A stretch of 14,999 nucleotides of DNA from Deltaproteobacteria bacterium. Lineage in GTDB: Bacteria; Desulfobacterota; G020345765. Within the stretch, counting starts at the first letter, position 1. Every line of letters begins with the position of its first letter. Of this stretch, positions 1 to 7,977 are shown piece by piece. The notes beneath the pieces are model-generated. The model was not told where the DNA came from. It ran no database searches and saw only the letters and a list, made by a program, of their open reading frames with translations. Where the stretch lies: the NCBI GenBank assembly GCA_030616835.1, contig JAUWWP010000030.1:1-14999 (forward strand), read 5' to 3'. A program made the position numbers and the translations under genes.

Positions 1-53
1 CAAAGATTCCCGAGTATAAGATTTGTGCCGCCCAGATAGAGAAATCCTGCTGA
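1..53 (+). CDS. Possible 3' end of an upstream gene (partial)
   Basis: Frame 3 is open from the window edge to a TGA at 51-53 and would encode a short tail ending ...AAQIEKSC. The other two forward frames stop at 16 and 37. No domain can be recognised in 16 codons, so this is only the likeliest place for the end of a preceding gene. It could equally be non-coding. Confidence 0.2.
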   Translation, partial: KIPEYKICAAQIEKSC

Positions 54-89
54 GCATACCTAAATTAACTATAAAAAACTTATCACAAA

Positions 90-123
90 TTGACTTTTAT
101 CCAGAATCGTGGTTAATTATACT
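90..123 (+). promoter_or_regulatory. Possible promoter of the SpoIID-like gene
   Basis: A TTGACT box lies at 90-95. A TATACT hexamer, a good -10 match, lies at 118-123 and ends 6 bases before the ATG at 130. The two are 22 bases apart, too far for one standard promoter. Poorer -10 candidates at 113-119 would give normal spacing. If TATACT is the real -10, transcription would start at or next to the ATG. No Shine-Dalgarno precedes that ATG, so a leaderless message is plausible but unproven. Confidence 0.35.
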
Positions 124-129
124 TAGCCA

Positions 130-1287
130 ATGGGGACTGCTTCTGCTATTATTAAGAGATTCACTTGCTGTTTGCTGGGCAGCCTGATATGGTCTTGTTC
201 TTATCCCTTGCAAGAGAGTAAAGCCGGAGAAATCCCCAGGATTCGCGTTGCCATCTTTAAGGATCTTAAAAGCTTTACCGTATCCGGAAAAGGAATAGTG
301 CTTAGGGATGTGAAAACTTACCGGAAACTATTTTCCACCCCGGCAGAGGCAAGTTTGGGTTTTCAGGCAGCCCCGGGGGGACTAAGGATTAACCGGCATA
401 TTTACCCGACTCGCCTGCTTTCCATCTCCTCCGAAGGCCAGCTGAAGATCAAAGGGAGACAATTTCGAGGAAAGCTGGAGATCGCTGAAGATAAATCCGA
501 CTCCCTTTTGATAATTGATGAACTGGATTTAGAGCAGTATCTGGTTGGACTCATCAATCTGGAGATATCTTCCCAGTGGGAAATCAATGCGGTAAAGGCT
601 CAGGCGGTGGTGGCCCGAACCTATGCTCTCTATCAAAAGCAGCGCCGGCAGGAGGAGTTTTACGACCTGGAGGCCTCGGTGCTGGATCAGGTCTATGCGG
701 GTAGCAACCCTGAGGATCAGCGAGCCCGCTATGCAGTAAGGCAGAGCCGGGGAGAGGTACTCTCTTATCGGGGAAGGGTTATCCCTGCCTATTTCCACTC
801 TAATTGCGGGGGGAGAACCGAGGCCTCCCGATATCTCTGGAGCCGGGAGGACTACCCCTTCCTCCAAGGGACAAAATGCGGTTTTTGCACCGAAGCACCT
901 GATTACTTCTGGAGTTACCACTTACCCCTAAGGGAGTTAGAAAGAACCCTTGTCAAAAAAGGGGTTCGGGTCAATGGGATCCAGAGCCTACGGGTAATTA
1001 AGCGAAGCTCAAGCCACCGGGTCTTGCTAATGGAGGTTACCTCAAAGTTAGGAAAAACGAGGCTCAGGGGAGAAAAGCTCCGCCAATTTTTAGGAAATAC
1101 GAGGCTTAAGAGCACCAATTTTCAGGTAAAGATTGAAGCGGGAGAGGTCTACTTCCGCGGTAGTGGTTATGGGCACGGAGTAGGACTCTGCCAGTGGGGT
1201 GCCAAAGGGATGGCTGAGAAAGGCTACGACTACCAGAGCATCCTGAAACACTATTACCCCGGAGTGGAGATCAAGAAGCTTTACTGA
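130..1287 (+). CDS. SpoIID/LytB-domain secreted peptidoglycan-acting protein
   Basis: This 385-residue protein belongs to the SpoIID/LytB family. SpoIID of spore-formers is a lytic transglycosylase acting on denuded glycan strands. Related proteins occur in many non-sporulating bacteria, so this gene alone does not imply sporulation. The N-terminus has a basic start and a hydrophobic segment (about 11-23), followed by a possible signal peptidase I site after SKA (30-32). A lipoprotein cysteine at 23 is less likely because Trp precedes the lipobox Ser. The core runs from LDLEQYL (132-138) with the conserved glutamate E145 in LEISSQW, the expected catalytic acid, through KAQAVVARTYA (156-166) and HSNCGG (223-228), to GYGHGVGLCQWGA near the C-terminus. 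Cysteines 226, 250 and 253 may bind metal or form disulfides, as zinc-binding cysteines are known in SpoIID. An in-frame TAG at 124-126 makes ATG 130 the first possible start; it has no Shine-Dalgarno. The gene ends 15 bases before the diguanylate cyclase gene. Confidence 0.9.
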   Translation: MGTASAIIKRFTCCLLGSLIWSCSYPLQESKAGEIPRIRVAIFKDLKSFTVSGKGIVLRDVKTYRKLFSTPAEASLGFQAAPGGLRINRHIYPTRLLSISSEGQLKIKGRQFRGKLEIAEDKSDSLLIIDELDLEQYLVGLINLEISSQWEINAVKAQAVVARTYALYQKQRRQEEFYDLEASVLDQVYAGSNPEDQRARYAVRQSRGEVLSYRGRVIPAYFHSNCGGRTEASRYLWSREDYPFLQGTKCGFCTEAPDYFWSYHLPLRELERTLVKKGVRVNGIQSLRVIKRSSSHRVLLMEVTSKLGKTRLRGEKLRQFLGNTRLKSTNFQVKIEAGEVYFRGSGYGHGVGLCQWGAKGMAEKGYDYQSILKHYYPGVEIKKLY

Positions 1288-1302
1288 AAAAAGGAGAAAA
1301 GA

Positions 1303-2439
1303 ATGAGAGAAGATGCCCGGAAATCTAAGCGGGGGCCAAAGCGATCAGGAGCAATTAGTAAATTAAACAAGAATCATCAAGGGGTAACCGAGGTCAATCG
1401 TAAACTGGAGGAGAAGCTTCTGGAGCTCTATACCCTCTATAATGTCAGCAAGTCTTTGATGAGCCTATCTTTACAATTGGATGGCCACTTTGAGATAGTG
1501 ATGAAGCTAATCCACGAATCTCTCCTGGTGGATGAGCACTGCCTGATGCTCTTTGATCAGGAGAAAAGGGAGCTAATTGTCCACGCCTCTTACGGATTGG
1601 ACGAAAAGCTGATTAATCAGATCACCTTTAAGCCAGGAGAGGGGATCCCGGGTAGGGTGGCTAAGAGCGGTAAGCCTATGCTTATTAATGATATCAGCAA
1701 GAAGCCAAATCAACATTTTTACAAAGGGCGGAAGAGGATCACTGGATCCTTTTTGAGTGTTCCCCTGAAGATCGGCGGGAATAACATTATCGGTGTGCTT
1801 AGTTTCCGCAAACCTGAGAAAAATGCCTTCAGTAAGCGAGATGTGGAGCTGTTCTCATCCGTGGCTGAGCACGTGGCTGTTGCCATCGAAACCGCTCAGG
1901 TCTACGAGCAAACCCGGGAGCTTACCAACAAGGATCCACTTACCTCTCTTTATAACCGTCGCTATTTCTTTGAACGCTTTGAGAAGGAGGTAGAGCGTGC
2001 CCATCGCTACCGCCGAATCCTCAGCATACTGATGGTGGATCTGGATCATTTCAAAGACTTTAATGATAAAAACGGCCATCTTAAAGGTGATGATGTCCTT
2101 AAGCAAACAGCCAGCATCCTCCTTTCCCAGATCCGCACGAGCGATGTCCTTGCCCGTTTTGGGGGAGATGAGTTCATTATCCTCCTTCCGGAGACCGATA
2201 GAGAATCGGCCATTATCGTTGCGGATAAACTGCGCAGTAGCATCGAGGAGAGCAGCTTCGATGGTGAGGAGAATGTACCCGGGGGCAAACTCACCGTCAC
2301 CTTAGGACTGGGTACATATCCTCAGGACTCAAACGATGCCCTCCTGTTGATCAATTTTGCCGACAAGGCCCTTTACCTGGGTAAAAACAAGGGAGGCAAC
2401 ACCGTCTGCTCCCATATCCCTCAAGAAAATAAAGGCTAA
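1303..2439 (+). CDS. GAF-GGDEF diguanylate cyclase
   Basis: The 378-residue product is expected to make cyclic di-GMP from two GTP. A basic N-terminus (1-25) leads to a probable coiled coil (about 28-58), a GAF sensor domain (about 58-197, including GEGIPGRVAKSGKPMLIND) and a GGDEF domain (about 208-368). The catalytic motif GGDEF (287-291) is intact. Five residues before it is RTSD (278-281), matching the RxxD inhibitory I-site, so product feedback inhibition is likely. DPLTSLYNRR (211-220) and the metal-binding region MVDLDHFKDFND (244-255) are canonical. There is no membrane segment or signal peptide, so it is cytosolic and the GAF domain presumably senses a small molecule or mediates dimerisation. 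AAGGAG at 1291-1296 sits 6 bases before the ATG. The stop overlaps the queA start as TAATG. Placement between a cell-wall enzyme and queA suggests co-transcription, but the signal is not evident. Confidence 0.95.
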   Translation: MREDARKSKRGPKRSGAISKLNKNHQGVTEVNRKLEEKLLELYTLYNVSKSLMSLSLQLDGHFEIVMKLIHESLLVDEHCLMLFDQEKRELIVHASYGLDEKLINQITFKPGEGIPGRVAKSGKPMLINDISKKPNQHFYKGRKRITGSFLSVPLKIGGNNIIGVLSFRKPEKNAFSKRDVELFSSVAEHVAVAIETAQVYEQTRELTNKDPLTSLYNRRYFFERFEKEVERAHRYRRILSILMVDLDHFKDFNDKNGHLKGDDVLKQTASILLSQIRTSDVLARFGGDEFIILLPETDRESAIIVADKLRSSIEESSFDGEENVPGGKLTVTLGLGTYPQDSNDALLLINFADKALYLGKNKGGNTVCSHIPQENKG

Positions 2440-3497
2440 TGAGACTCAGTGAGTTTGACTATTACCTTCCCCCAGGGCTAATTGCCCAGCATCCGGCGAA
2501 AGAGAGGGAGCAAGCCCGCCTGCTGGTGCTAAATAGAAAAGGAGAGAGGATTGAGAACAAGCTATTTATTGACATCCTCCAATACTTAAATCCCGGGGAC
2601 CTTCTGGTGATTAACGATACCAAGGTGCTGCCTTCTCGCCTCACCGGCAGAAAGGAGACCGGAGGAAGGGTTACCTTAATGCTGCTCTCCAAGATTAATG
2701 GCTCCGAGCTACCCCTGAGGGGAGAAGAGGTCTGGCAATGCTTGATCCAGGCCGCGAAATCACCAAGAGAGGGACAGAAGATATACATTGCCGAAGAGAT
2801 GGAAGCGGAGGTGCTTCATCCTCTTGAGCAGGGAAGCTGGGAGGTTAGATTCCGATTTCAGGGAGATCTTCGCCAGATCCTGGACCGGATTGGAACCCCC
2901 CCTCTTCCTCCTTATATTAAAAGAAAAACAGATAATTGGAGAGACGAGGACCAGGAGCATTATCAGACAGTTTATGCTAAATCGGAAGGGGCAGTGGCTG
3001 CCCCTACTGCCGGGCTCCATTTCTCGGCGGAGCTTCTCAAATGCATTGAGGAAGCAGGAGTAGCAGTCCTTCCCCTTACCCTGCATGTAGGCTGGGGAAG
3101 CTTCCTTCCATTGCGCTGCGAGCTGGTAGAAGAGCATAAAATGCTGCCGGAATATTATTCCATAAGTAAAACCGTAGCGGAGAGGATCAGACGGACTAAG
3201 GCAGATGGAGGAAGGGTAATCGCGGTGGGAACCACTACTACCCGGACCCTGGAGCAGGCCGCTGATGGGAATGAAAGGATCGCGGCGGGAAAAGGGGAAG
3301 CCCGCATATTTATTTATCCCGGCTATCGATTCAAGATCGTTGATGCCCTGATAACTAACTTTCATTTACCCCGATCAAGTCACCTGATTCTGGTCTCAGC
3401 CTTCGCCGGCAGGGAGCTAATTCTCCGGGCCTATCAGGAAGCCATTGTCGAGGATTACCGGTTTTTAAGCTACGGTGATGGAATGATGATCCTCTAA
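2439..3497 (+). CDS. queA: S-adenosylmethionine:tRNA ribosyltransferase-isomerase
   Basis: QueA transfers and isomerises the ribosyl group of S-adenosylmethionine onto preQ1-modified tRNA to form epoxyqueuosine at wobble position 34 (GUN-anticodon tRNAs). The 352-residue length is normal for the family. Family signatures are present in order: LSEFDYYLPPGLIAQHPA near the N-terminus, VINDTKVLPSRLTGRK, the pair EGAVAAPTAGLHF and LTLHVGWGSFLPL, AVGTTTTRTLE, TNFHLPRSSHLILVSAFAG, and the C-terminal YRFLSYGDGMMIL. The gene starts inside the stop of the GGDEF gene (TAATG) and its own stop overlaps the tgt start in the same way, which suggests translational coupling. AAAGG at 2431-2435 is the likely ribosome site. 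It is the usual partner of tgt. Confidence 0.97.
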   Translation: MRLSEFDYYLPPGLIAQHPAKEREQARLLVLNRKGERIENKLFIDILQYLNPGDLLVINDTKVLPSRLTGRKETGGRVTLMLLSKINGSELPLRGEEVWQCLIQAAKSPREGQKIYIAEEMEAEVLHPLEQGSWEVRFRFQGDLRQILDRIGTPPLPPYIKRKTDNWRDEDQEHYQTVYAKSEGAVAAPTAGLHFSAELLKCIEEAGVAVLPLTLHVGWGSFLPLRCELVEEHKMLPEYYSISKTVAERIRRTKADGGRVIAVGTTTTRTLEQAADGNERIAAGKGEARIFIYPGYRFKIVDALITNFHLPRSSHLILVSAFAGRELILRAYQEAIVEDYRFLSYGDGMMIL

Positions 3498-4606
3498 TGA
3501 AATTTTGCTTTGAACTCATTAAGAAGGAGGCGAATACTCAGGCCCGGCTCGGATTGTTAAGAACCCTTCATGGAGTGGTTAAAACCCCGGTCTTCATGCC
3601 GGTAGGAACCCAGGCTACGGTTAAATCTTTAACTCCGGAGGACTTGAAGGATATTGCGGTAGAGATAATCTTAGCTAATACCTACCATCTTTATCTGCGT
3701 CCGGGAGCTGAGATTATTAGGGAACTAAGTGGGCTTCACCGTTTTATGAACTGGGATCTTCCTTTGCTTACTGATAGCGGAGGCTTTCAGATATATAGCC
3801 TGGGAGAGTTAAGTAAGGTCAGTGAGGGGGGGCTTACTTTTAAATCTCCCTTCGATGGATCCGAGCATTTCTTATCACCAGAGGAGGTAATGAAAATTCA
3901 GGAAAACCTGGGAGCGGATATTATTATGACCCTGGACGAATGCACCTCCTATCCGGCAACCTATGATCACACCCTTAATTCCTTAGAACTGACTACTCGC
4001 TGGGCCGGGCGATGCAAACAAGTGAAAAGCAGGGAGGATCAGGCTCTGTTCGGCATCATCCAGGGGGGAATGTTCCCGGAACTTCGAAGGAAGAGCGCCG
4101 AGCAGATTGTAGGGATTGGCTTCGATGGCTACGGCATTGGCGGCTTATCAGTGGGAGAGACCAAGTCAATGATGTGGGAGATGGTGGAGTGCACTCTCCC
4201 TTTCCTGCCGGAGGAGCAGCCCCGCTACCTGATGGGATTGGGTAAGCCTGAGGATCTGGTGGAGGCAATAAGCCGGGGAATAGATATGTTCGACTGCGTT
4301 CTTCCTACCCGCAATGCCCGTAACGGAAGCCTCTTCACCAGTGAGGGCAAGGTAGTTATTAAAAATTCTAACTATGCTCGGGACCGTGGACCCCTCGATC
4401 CCAATTGCAACTGCTATACCTGCCGTAATTACACCCGGGCCTACTTACGCCACCTCTTCCTGGCCCAGGAAATCCTCTCCGCCCGGTTAAATACGATCCA
4501 TAACCTTTATTACTATATAAATTTGATTGACCAGGTAAGAGAGGCTATCGAGGAGAACCGCTTGCTCCAGTTTCAGAAGGAGTTCCGGGAGGCGAGAAAA
4601 GCTTAA
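3497..4606 (+). CDS. tgt: tRNA-guanine transglycosylase (queuosine, bacterial type)
   Basis: Tgt exchanges guanine-34 for preQ1 in tRNAs with GUN anticodons, the step before QueA. The 369-residue TIM-barrel protein has D93 in LLTDSGGFQIYS, the expected general acid/base, and D266 in MFDCVLPTRNARNG, the expected covalent nucleophile. It also has GIIQGGM for substrate recognition and a complete zinc site: C304, C306 and C309 in CNCYTC plus H335 in NTIHNL, with the expected 25-residue spacing. It aligns closely with E. coli Tgt throughout. No oddity is visible. A 346 bp spacer follows, whereas in E. coli yajC comes next in the same cluster. Confidence 0.97.
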   Translation: MKFCFELIKKEANTQARLGLLRTLHGVVKTPVFMPVGTQATVKSLTPEDLKDIAVEIILANTYHLYLRPGAEIIRELSGLHRFMNWDLPLLTDSGGFQIYSLGELSKVSEGGLTFKSPFDGSEHFLSPEEVMKIQENLGADIIMTLDECTSYPATYDHTLNSLELTTRWAGRCKQVKSREDQALFGIIQGGMFPELRRKSAEQIVGIGFDGYGIGGLSVGETKSMMWEMVECTLPFLPEEQPRYLMGLGKPEDLVEAISRGIDMFDCVLPTRNARNGSLFTSEGKVVIKNSNYARDRGPLDPNCNCYTCRNYTRAYLRHLFLAQEILSARLNTIHNLYYYINLIDQVREAIEENRLLQFQKEFREARKA

Positions 4607-4952
4607 TTAATCCTAGGAACTATATAGAACGGCAAAAGTAATAGTGCATAGACAAGGGAGTGTTTTAGATACAGGTAGATAAATAAATTCTAAGCACTAA
4701 GCACCAATAAGGTAAAATCCTAAGCACTAAATCCTAAATTCTAAATAATTTCAAATGATCAAAATCTAAAATTCAAAACCCTCCTTTCGACAGCATCAGG
4801 ATAAGGTTTTGAACATTTAATATTAGGATTTAGGATTTGTTTAGGGTTTAGGATTTGGGATTTAGAATTTATCGGCATAATGATGGATGAAATATTATCT
4901 GCAAATCAAGTAATTTATACGGCATTATTTATGTCGTTAGTATAAACAGGAG
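4607..4952. repeat. A+T-rich repeat-bearing spacer between tgt and yajC
   Basis: No gene is seen in these 346 bases. Two direct copies of CTAAGCACTAA lie at 4690-4700 and 4720-4730. The left half is rich in ATCCTAAAT-type words (about 4716-4745). The right half carries their reverse complement as several GGATTTAGGATTT / GGATTTGGGATTT-like words (about 4824-4870). A perfect 9 bp inverted repeat sits between the halves, so the region reads as a large imperfect palindrome. This resembles dispersed degenerate non-coding repeats seen in some uncultured bacterial genomes. A yajC promoter probably lies towards the right end, but none is clear. Confidence 0.7.
4772..4813. repeat. 9 bp inverted repeat at the centre of the spacer
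   Basis: TTCAAAACC at 4772-4780 is perfectly complemented by GGTTTTGAA at 4805-4813, with a 24-base loop. It lies at the axis of the larger imperfect palindrome. No T-run follows, so it is not a standard intrinsic terminator. Confidence 0.5.
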
Positions 4953-4954
4953 GT
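4948..4954 (+). promoter_or_regulatory. Shine-Dalgarno that sets the yajC start at TTG 4962
   Basis: AGGAGGT at 4948-4954 is nearly a perfect Shine-Dalgarno. An in-frame GTG at 4953 overlaps it and so cannot be the start it serves. The in-frame TTG at 4962 lies 7 bases downstream, ideal spacing, and is the preferred start. Confidence 0.75.
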
Positions 4955-4961
4955 GCTTATT

Positions 4962-5291
4962 TTGATTGATATTGTCCATGCGATGGGAACCAAGGGGGAA
5001 GAAGGCGGCGCCCAGGGATTAGGGGGCATGCTCTTCCCCTTGATAATGATCTTTGTCATCTTTTACTTTATCCTGATTCGTCCCCAGCAAAAGAAAGCGA
5101 AGCAGCACCAGGAGCTTCTTGACCGGCTTAAAAAGGGGCATCAGGTAATTACCTCCGGAGGAATTCACGGAAAGATTACCGGTGTTACCGGGAAAGTGAT
5201 TACCCTGGAGATTGCCAACAATGTGCGGATTAAGGTCTCCCGCAACCAGATCTCTGGCCTAAAGGAGGAGGATGAGGAATCTAAGAAATGA
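4962..5291 (+). CDS. yajC: Sec translocon accessory protein YajC
   Basis: YajC is the small single-span subunit that associates with SecD-SecF in the inner-membrane holo-translocon. From TTG 4962 the protein is 109 residues, normal for the family. A glycine-rich N-terminus precedes one membrane helix (about 22-40, MLFPLIMIFVIFYFILIRP). The family hallmark RPQQKKAKQHQELLDRL follows, then a soluble domain with GHQVITSGGIHGKITGV and an acidic/lysine tail. The stop is TGA. secD follows after 50 bases, in the conserved order yajC-secD-secF. The TTG start is chosen from the Shine-Dalgarno spacing; starting at GTG 4953 would add three residues. Confidence 0.93.
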   Translation: MIDIVHAMGTKGEEGGAQGLGGMLFPLIMIFVIFYFILIRPQQKKAKQHQELLDRLKKGHQVITSGGIHGKITGVTGKVITLEIANNVRIKVSRNQISGLKEEDEESKK

Positions 5292-5341
5292 TTTCAATTT
5301 ATAGAAACAAGATCTTCAGGCAATAACAGGAATAGAGGCCT

Positions 5342-7063
5342 ATGTTTAAAAACTTAAGATGGAGAGCTCTGTTTATCGGGGCGGTGATAATCGTTGCCTT
5401 TATCTATCTCATTCCGTCCCTTCGTCCTGAGGTTTCTGAAGGGAAGAAGGGAATTTTCGGCGCCGGTCGTATTCGCCTCGGCCTTGACCTCCAGGGAGGA
5501 ATGCACCTGGTTCTGGAGGCGGATACCAAGAAGACCCTGGAGATAACGGCCGAGAGGATCGCCGACGAGCTGAAAAAGGCCCTGAAGGAAGAGGACATTG
5601 ATTTTATTCAGGTGATACGAAAAGAGGGCAGCGATATCCTGCTGACTCTTTATAATGACCGCTCGCTTGATCAGATCGAGGAGATCCTTAACTCCGATTA
5701 CCCTAATCTGGAGATGGCTCCCCCTGAACGGGGTGAGAGAGAAGTTACGGTATTCCTGCAGCTAACAAAGAATGAGAAGGACTTTATCGAGGAGTTTGCC
5801 GTCAGGCAGAGCCTGGAGACCATTCGCAATCGGATCGACCAGTTCGGGGTTACCGAGCCCTCCATCCAGCGCCAGGGAAGAGAAAGGATTATTATTCAGC
5901 TTCCCGGAATCGCTGATCCCCAGCGGGCAATAGAGCTTATCGGCAAAACCGCCCAACTGGAGTTTAAGATAGTAGATGACGAGAGCAAAATTCTCGCTGA
6001 GCTGGAGGAGGAACTGCCTGAAGGGATCACCCTGAGCTACGACCCCATCGAGGATAAAGCTGGCAATCGAGCCTCTGTCCCTTATCTCTCCTCCCGCAGA
6101 GTAAGCAAACTGAAGGAGTTCCTCGAGGGTAAGATCCCAGAGGATGATGAGGTTCTCTTTGGAGAATCAACTGATCCTCAGACCCGATCTACTATCTACC
6201 GAACCTACCTGCTTAAGAAAAAGACGGTACTGGCAGGTGATACCCTTAAGGATGCCCGGGTACGCCTTGATACGCAGTTTAATCAGCCCTATGTGGCCAT
6301 CCGATTCAATAGCCGGGGGGCCAAGATCTTCGAGGAGCTGACCGATGTTCATACCGGGGAGCGCCTGGCCATCGTTCTTGACGATACCGTCTACTCGGCG
6401 CCCCGGATCAAGCAGCGGATCGGCGGGGGTAATGCTATTATCGAGGGTAATTTTACCACTGAGACTGCCAGCGACCTGGCTATCGTTCTGCGGGCCGGTG
6501 CCCTGCCTGCTCCGGTAAAGATCCTGGAGAAGAGAAATGTGGGTCCCTCCCTGGGAAGGGATTCGATTCAGAAGGGCCTAAAATCAATCCTCATCGGGGG
6601 GCTGCTGGTGATTGGCTTTATTATCATCTACTATAAGCTCTCCGGGCTCCTGGCAGACTTTGCCATCATGCTAAATGTCATTCTGATCCTGGGGACCCTG
6701 GCCGCTTTAAAAGCCACCCTCACCTTACCGGGAATCGCCGGGATCATACTTACCATCGGGATGGCAGTGGACGCCAATGTGCTCATCCTGGAGAGGATCA
6801 GGGAGGAGCTTCGAGTGGGCAAGACCCCTCGGGCCGCCATCGACGCCGGTTACTCCAAGGCATTGCTGACAATTCTGGATGCTAATATCACTACCCTCAT
6901 GGCCGGCCTGATCCTTTTCCAGTTCGGAACTGGTCCGGTTAAGGGCTTTGCGGTAACCTTAAGTATTGGAATCCTTTCCAGTCTATTTACTGCCCTTCTG
7001 GTAACCAGGTTGGTCTATGATTACATTACTACTACCAGAAGGGTTCAGAGGCTGAGTATCTAA
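5342..7063 (+). CDS. secD: Protein translocase subunit SecD
   Basis: SecD, with SecF, uses the proton motive force to help complete protein export through SecYEG. The 573-residue protein has TM1 (about 9-25), the GLDLQGG signature (47-53), and a large extracytoplasmic region with the P1-type domain including FVNRIDQFGV-like text (TIRNRIDQFGVTEPSIQ) and QLPGI. A C-terminal block of five membrane helices spans about 413-563. The RND-family motif AVDANVLILERIREE starts near residue 475 and carries the aspartate thought to take part in proton coupling. Length is close to E. coli SecD (615) and no domain appears missing. The TAA is followed directly by the secF ATG with no spacer, implying co-translation. 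GAGG at 5335-5338 is close to the ATG (3 bases) and is a weak ribosome site. Confidence 0.97.
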   Translation: MFKNLRWRALFIGAVIIVAFIYLIPSLRPEVSEGKKGIFGAGRIRLGLDLQGGMHLVLEADTKKTLEITAERIADELKKALKEEDIDFIQVIRKEGSDILLTLYNDRSLDQIEEILNSDYPNLEMAPPERGEREVTVFLQLTKNEKDFIEEFAVRQSLETIRNRIDQFGVTEPSIQRQGRERIIIQLPGIADPQRAIELIGKTAQLEFKIVDDESKILAELEEELPEGITLSYDPIEDKAGNRASVPYLSSRRVSKLKEFLEGKIPEDDEVLFGESTDPQTRSTIYRTYLLKKKTVLAGDTLKDARVRLDTQFNQPYVAIRFNSRGAKIFEELTDVHTGERLAIVLDDTVYSAPRIKQRIGGGNAIIEGNFTTETASDLAIVLRAGALPAPVKILEKRNVGPSLGRDSIQKGLKSILIGGLLVIGFIIIYYKLSGLLADFAIMLNVILILGTLAALKATLTLPGIAGIILTIGMAVDANVLILERIREELRVGKTPRAAIDAGYSKALLTILDANITTLMAGLILFQFGTGPVKGFAVTLSIGILSSLFTALLVTRLVYDYITTTRRVQRLSI

Positions 7064-7975
7064 ATGCAGATCATTAAACCAGGAACAAACATTAACTTTA
7101 CCGGAAGAAGAAGGCAGGCTTTATTTCTTTCCCTGATTTTAATCCTGATCAGCGTTGCTTCCTTACTATCTCGAGGAGGGCTCAACTACGGGATCGACTT
7201 TGTCGGAGGGACTGAGATTGTCTTGAAGTTTATGGATAAGGTGGATGTTGCCGAGATCCGGGCCAGCCTCAATCAATTAAATTTAGGGGATGTTGAGGTT
7301 CAGCGCTTCGGGAGTGTAGAAGCTAACCAGTATCTGATCCGGATTGAGCAGACTACCGAGGAATTGGAAGGGCTCTCCGCTAAGGTTGAAAGCTATCTGC
7401 AAGAGAGATTCGGGGAAGGCTCACTGGAGACCCTCCGTTCTGAAATGGTAGGGCCAAAGGTGGGAAAGGATCTCCGACGGAAGGGGATGTTGGCAGTAAT
7501 TTCGGCCATCATCGGAATGCTGATTTATATAACCTGGAGATTTGAACTTCGTTTTGGGGTTGGGGCAATAATCGCTCTGATCCATGATGTTATTATCACC
7601 CTGGGGGTTCTTTCCCTGACTAACTCCGAGTTTAACCTTGCCACCATTGCCGCCCTCCTGACGGTGGTGGGTTATTCAGTCAATGATACCATTGTTGTCT
7701 CTGACCGGATTCGGGAAAACATAAGGAAGCTCAGAAGAAAGACCCAGGAAGAGATTGTCAACATTAGTATCAACGAAACCCTCTCCCGAACTATTCTGAC
7801 CTCGGCTACTACCTTGATGGTGTGTATCACCTTGTTTCTTCTGGGCGGACCGGTAATCCATATCTTTGCCCTGGTTCTGATTGTCGGCTTTAGTATTGGA
7901 ACCTACTCCTCCATCTTTGTTGCTATCCCCATCCTCCTCTTCTGGAAGGAGAGGTTCCCGAAGAAGCTCCGGTAG
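7064..7975 (+). CDS. secF: Protein translocase subunit SecF
   Basis: SecF is the second half of the SecDF export motor. The 303-residue protein has TM1 (about 19-36) followed by the signature GIDFVGGT (43-50), a short periplasmic domain, and five further helices. The RND-type motif VVGYSVNDTIVVSDRIREN lies near residues 200-218 and is the counterpart of the SecD AVDANVLI motif. Its length is slightly below E. coli SecF (323). SecD and SecF are separate genes, unlike the fused SecDF of Bacillus. It starts immediately after secD, and the next gene begins two bases after its TAG. Confidence 0.97.
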   Translation: MQIIKPGTNINFTGRRRQALFLSLILILISVASLLSRGGLNYGIDFVGGTEIVLKFMDKVDVAEIRASLNQLNLGDVEVQRFGSVEANQYLIRIEQTTEELEGLSAKVESYLQERFGEGSLETLRSEMVGPKVGKDLRRKGMLAVISAIIGMLIYITWRFELRFGVGAIIALIHDVIITLGVLSLTNSEFNLATIAALLTVVGYSVNDTIVVSDRIRENIRKLRRKTQEEIVNISINETLSRTILTSATTLMVCITLFLLGGPVIHIFALVLIVGFSIGTYSSIFVAIPILLFWKERFPKKLR

Positions 7976-7977
7976 TA

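Noticed and set aside
1285..1287. TGA recoded as glycine or tryptophan in this genome
   Set aside because: The SpoIID-like gene and yajC end at TGA where their families end, the former directly followed by a ribosome site and new ATG. None of the long conserved genes contains an internal TGA.
130..1287. SpoIID homologue as evidence of sporulation
   Set aside because: The family is widespread in non-sporulating bacteria and no other sporulation gene is in the window.
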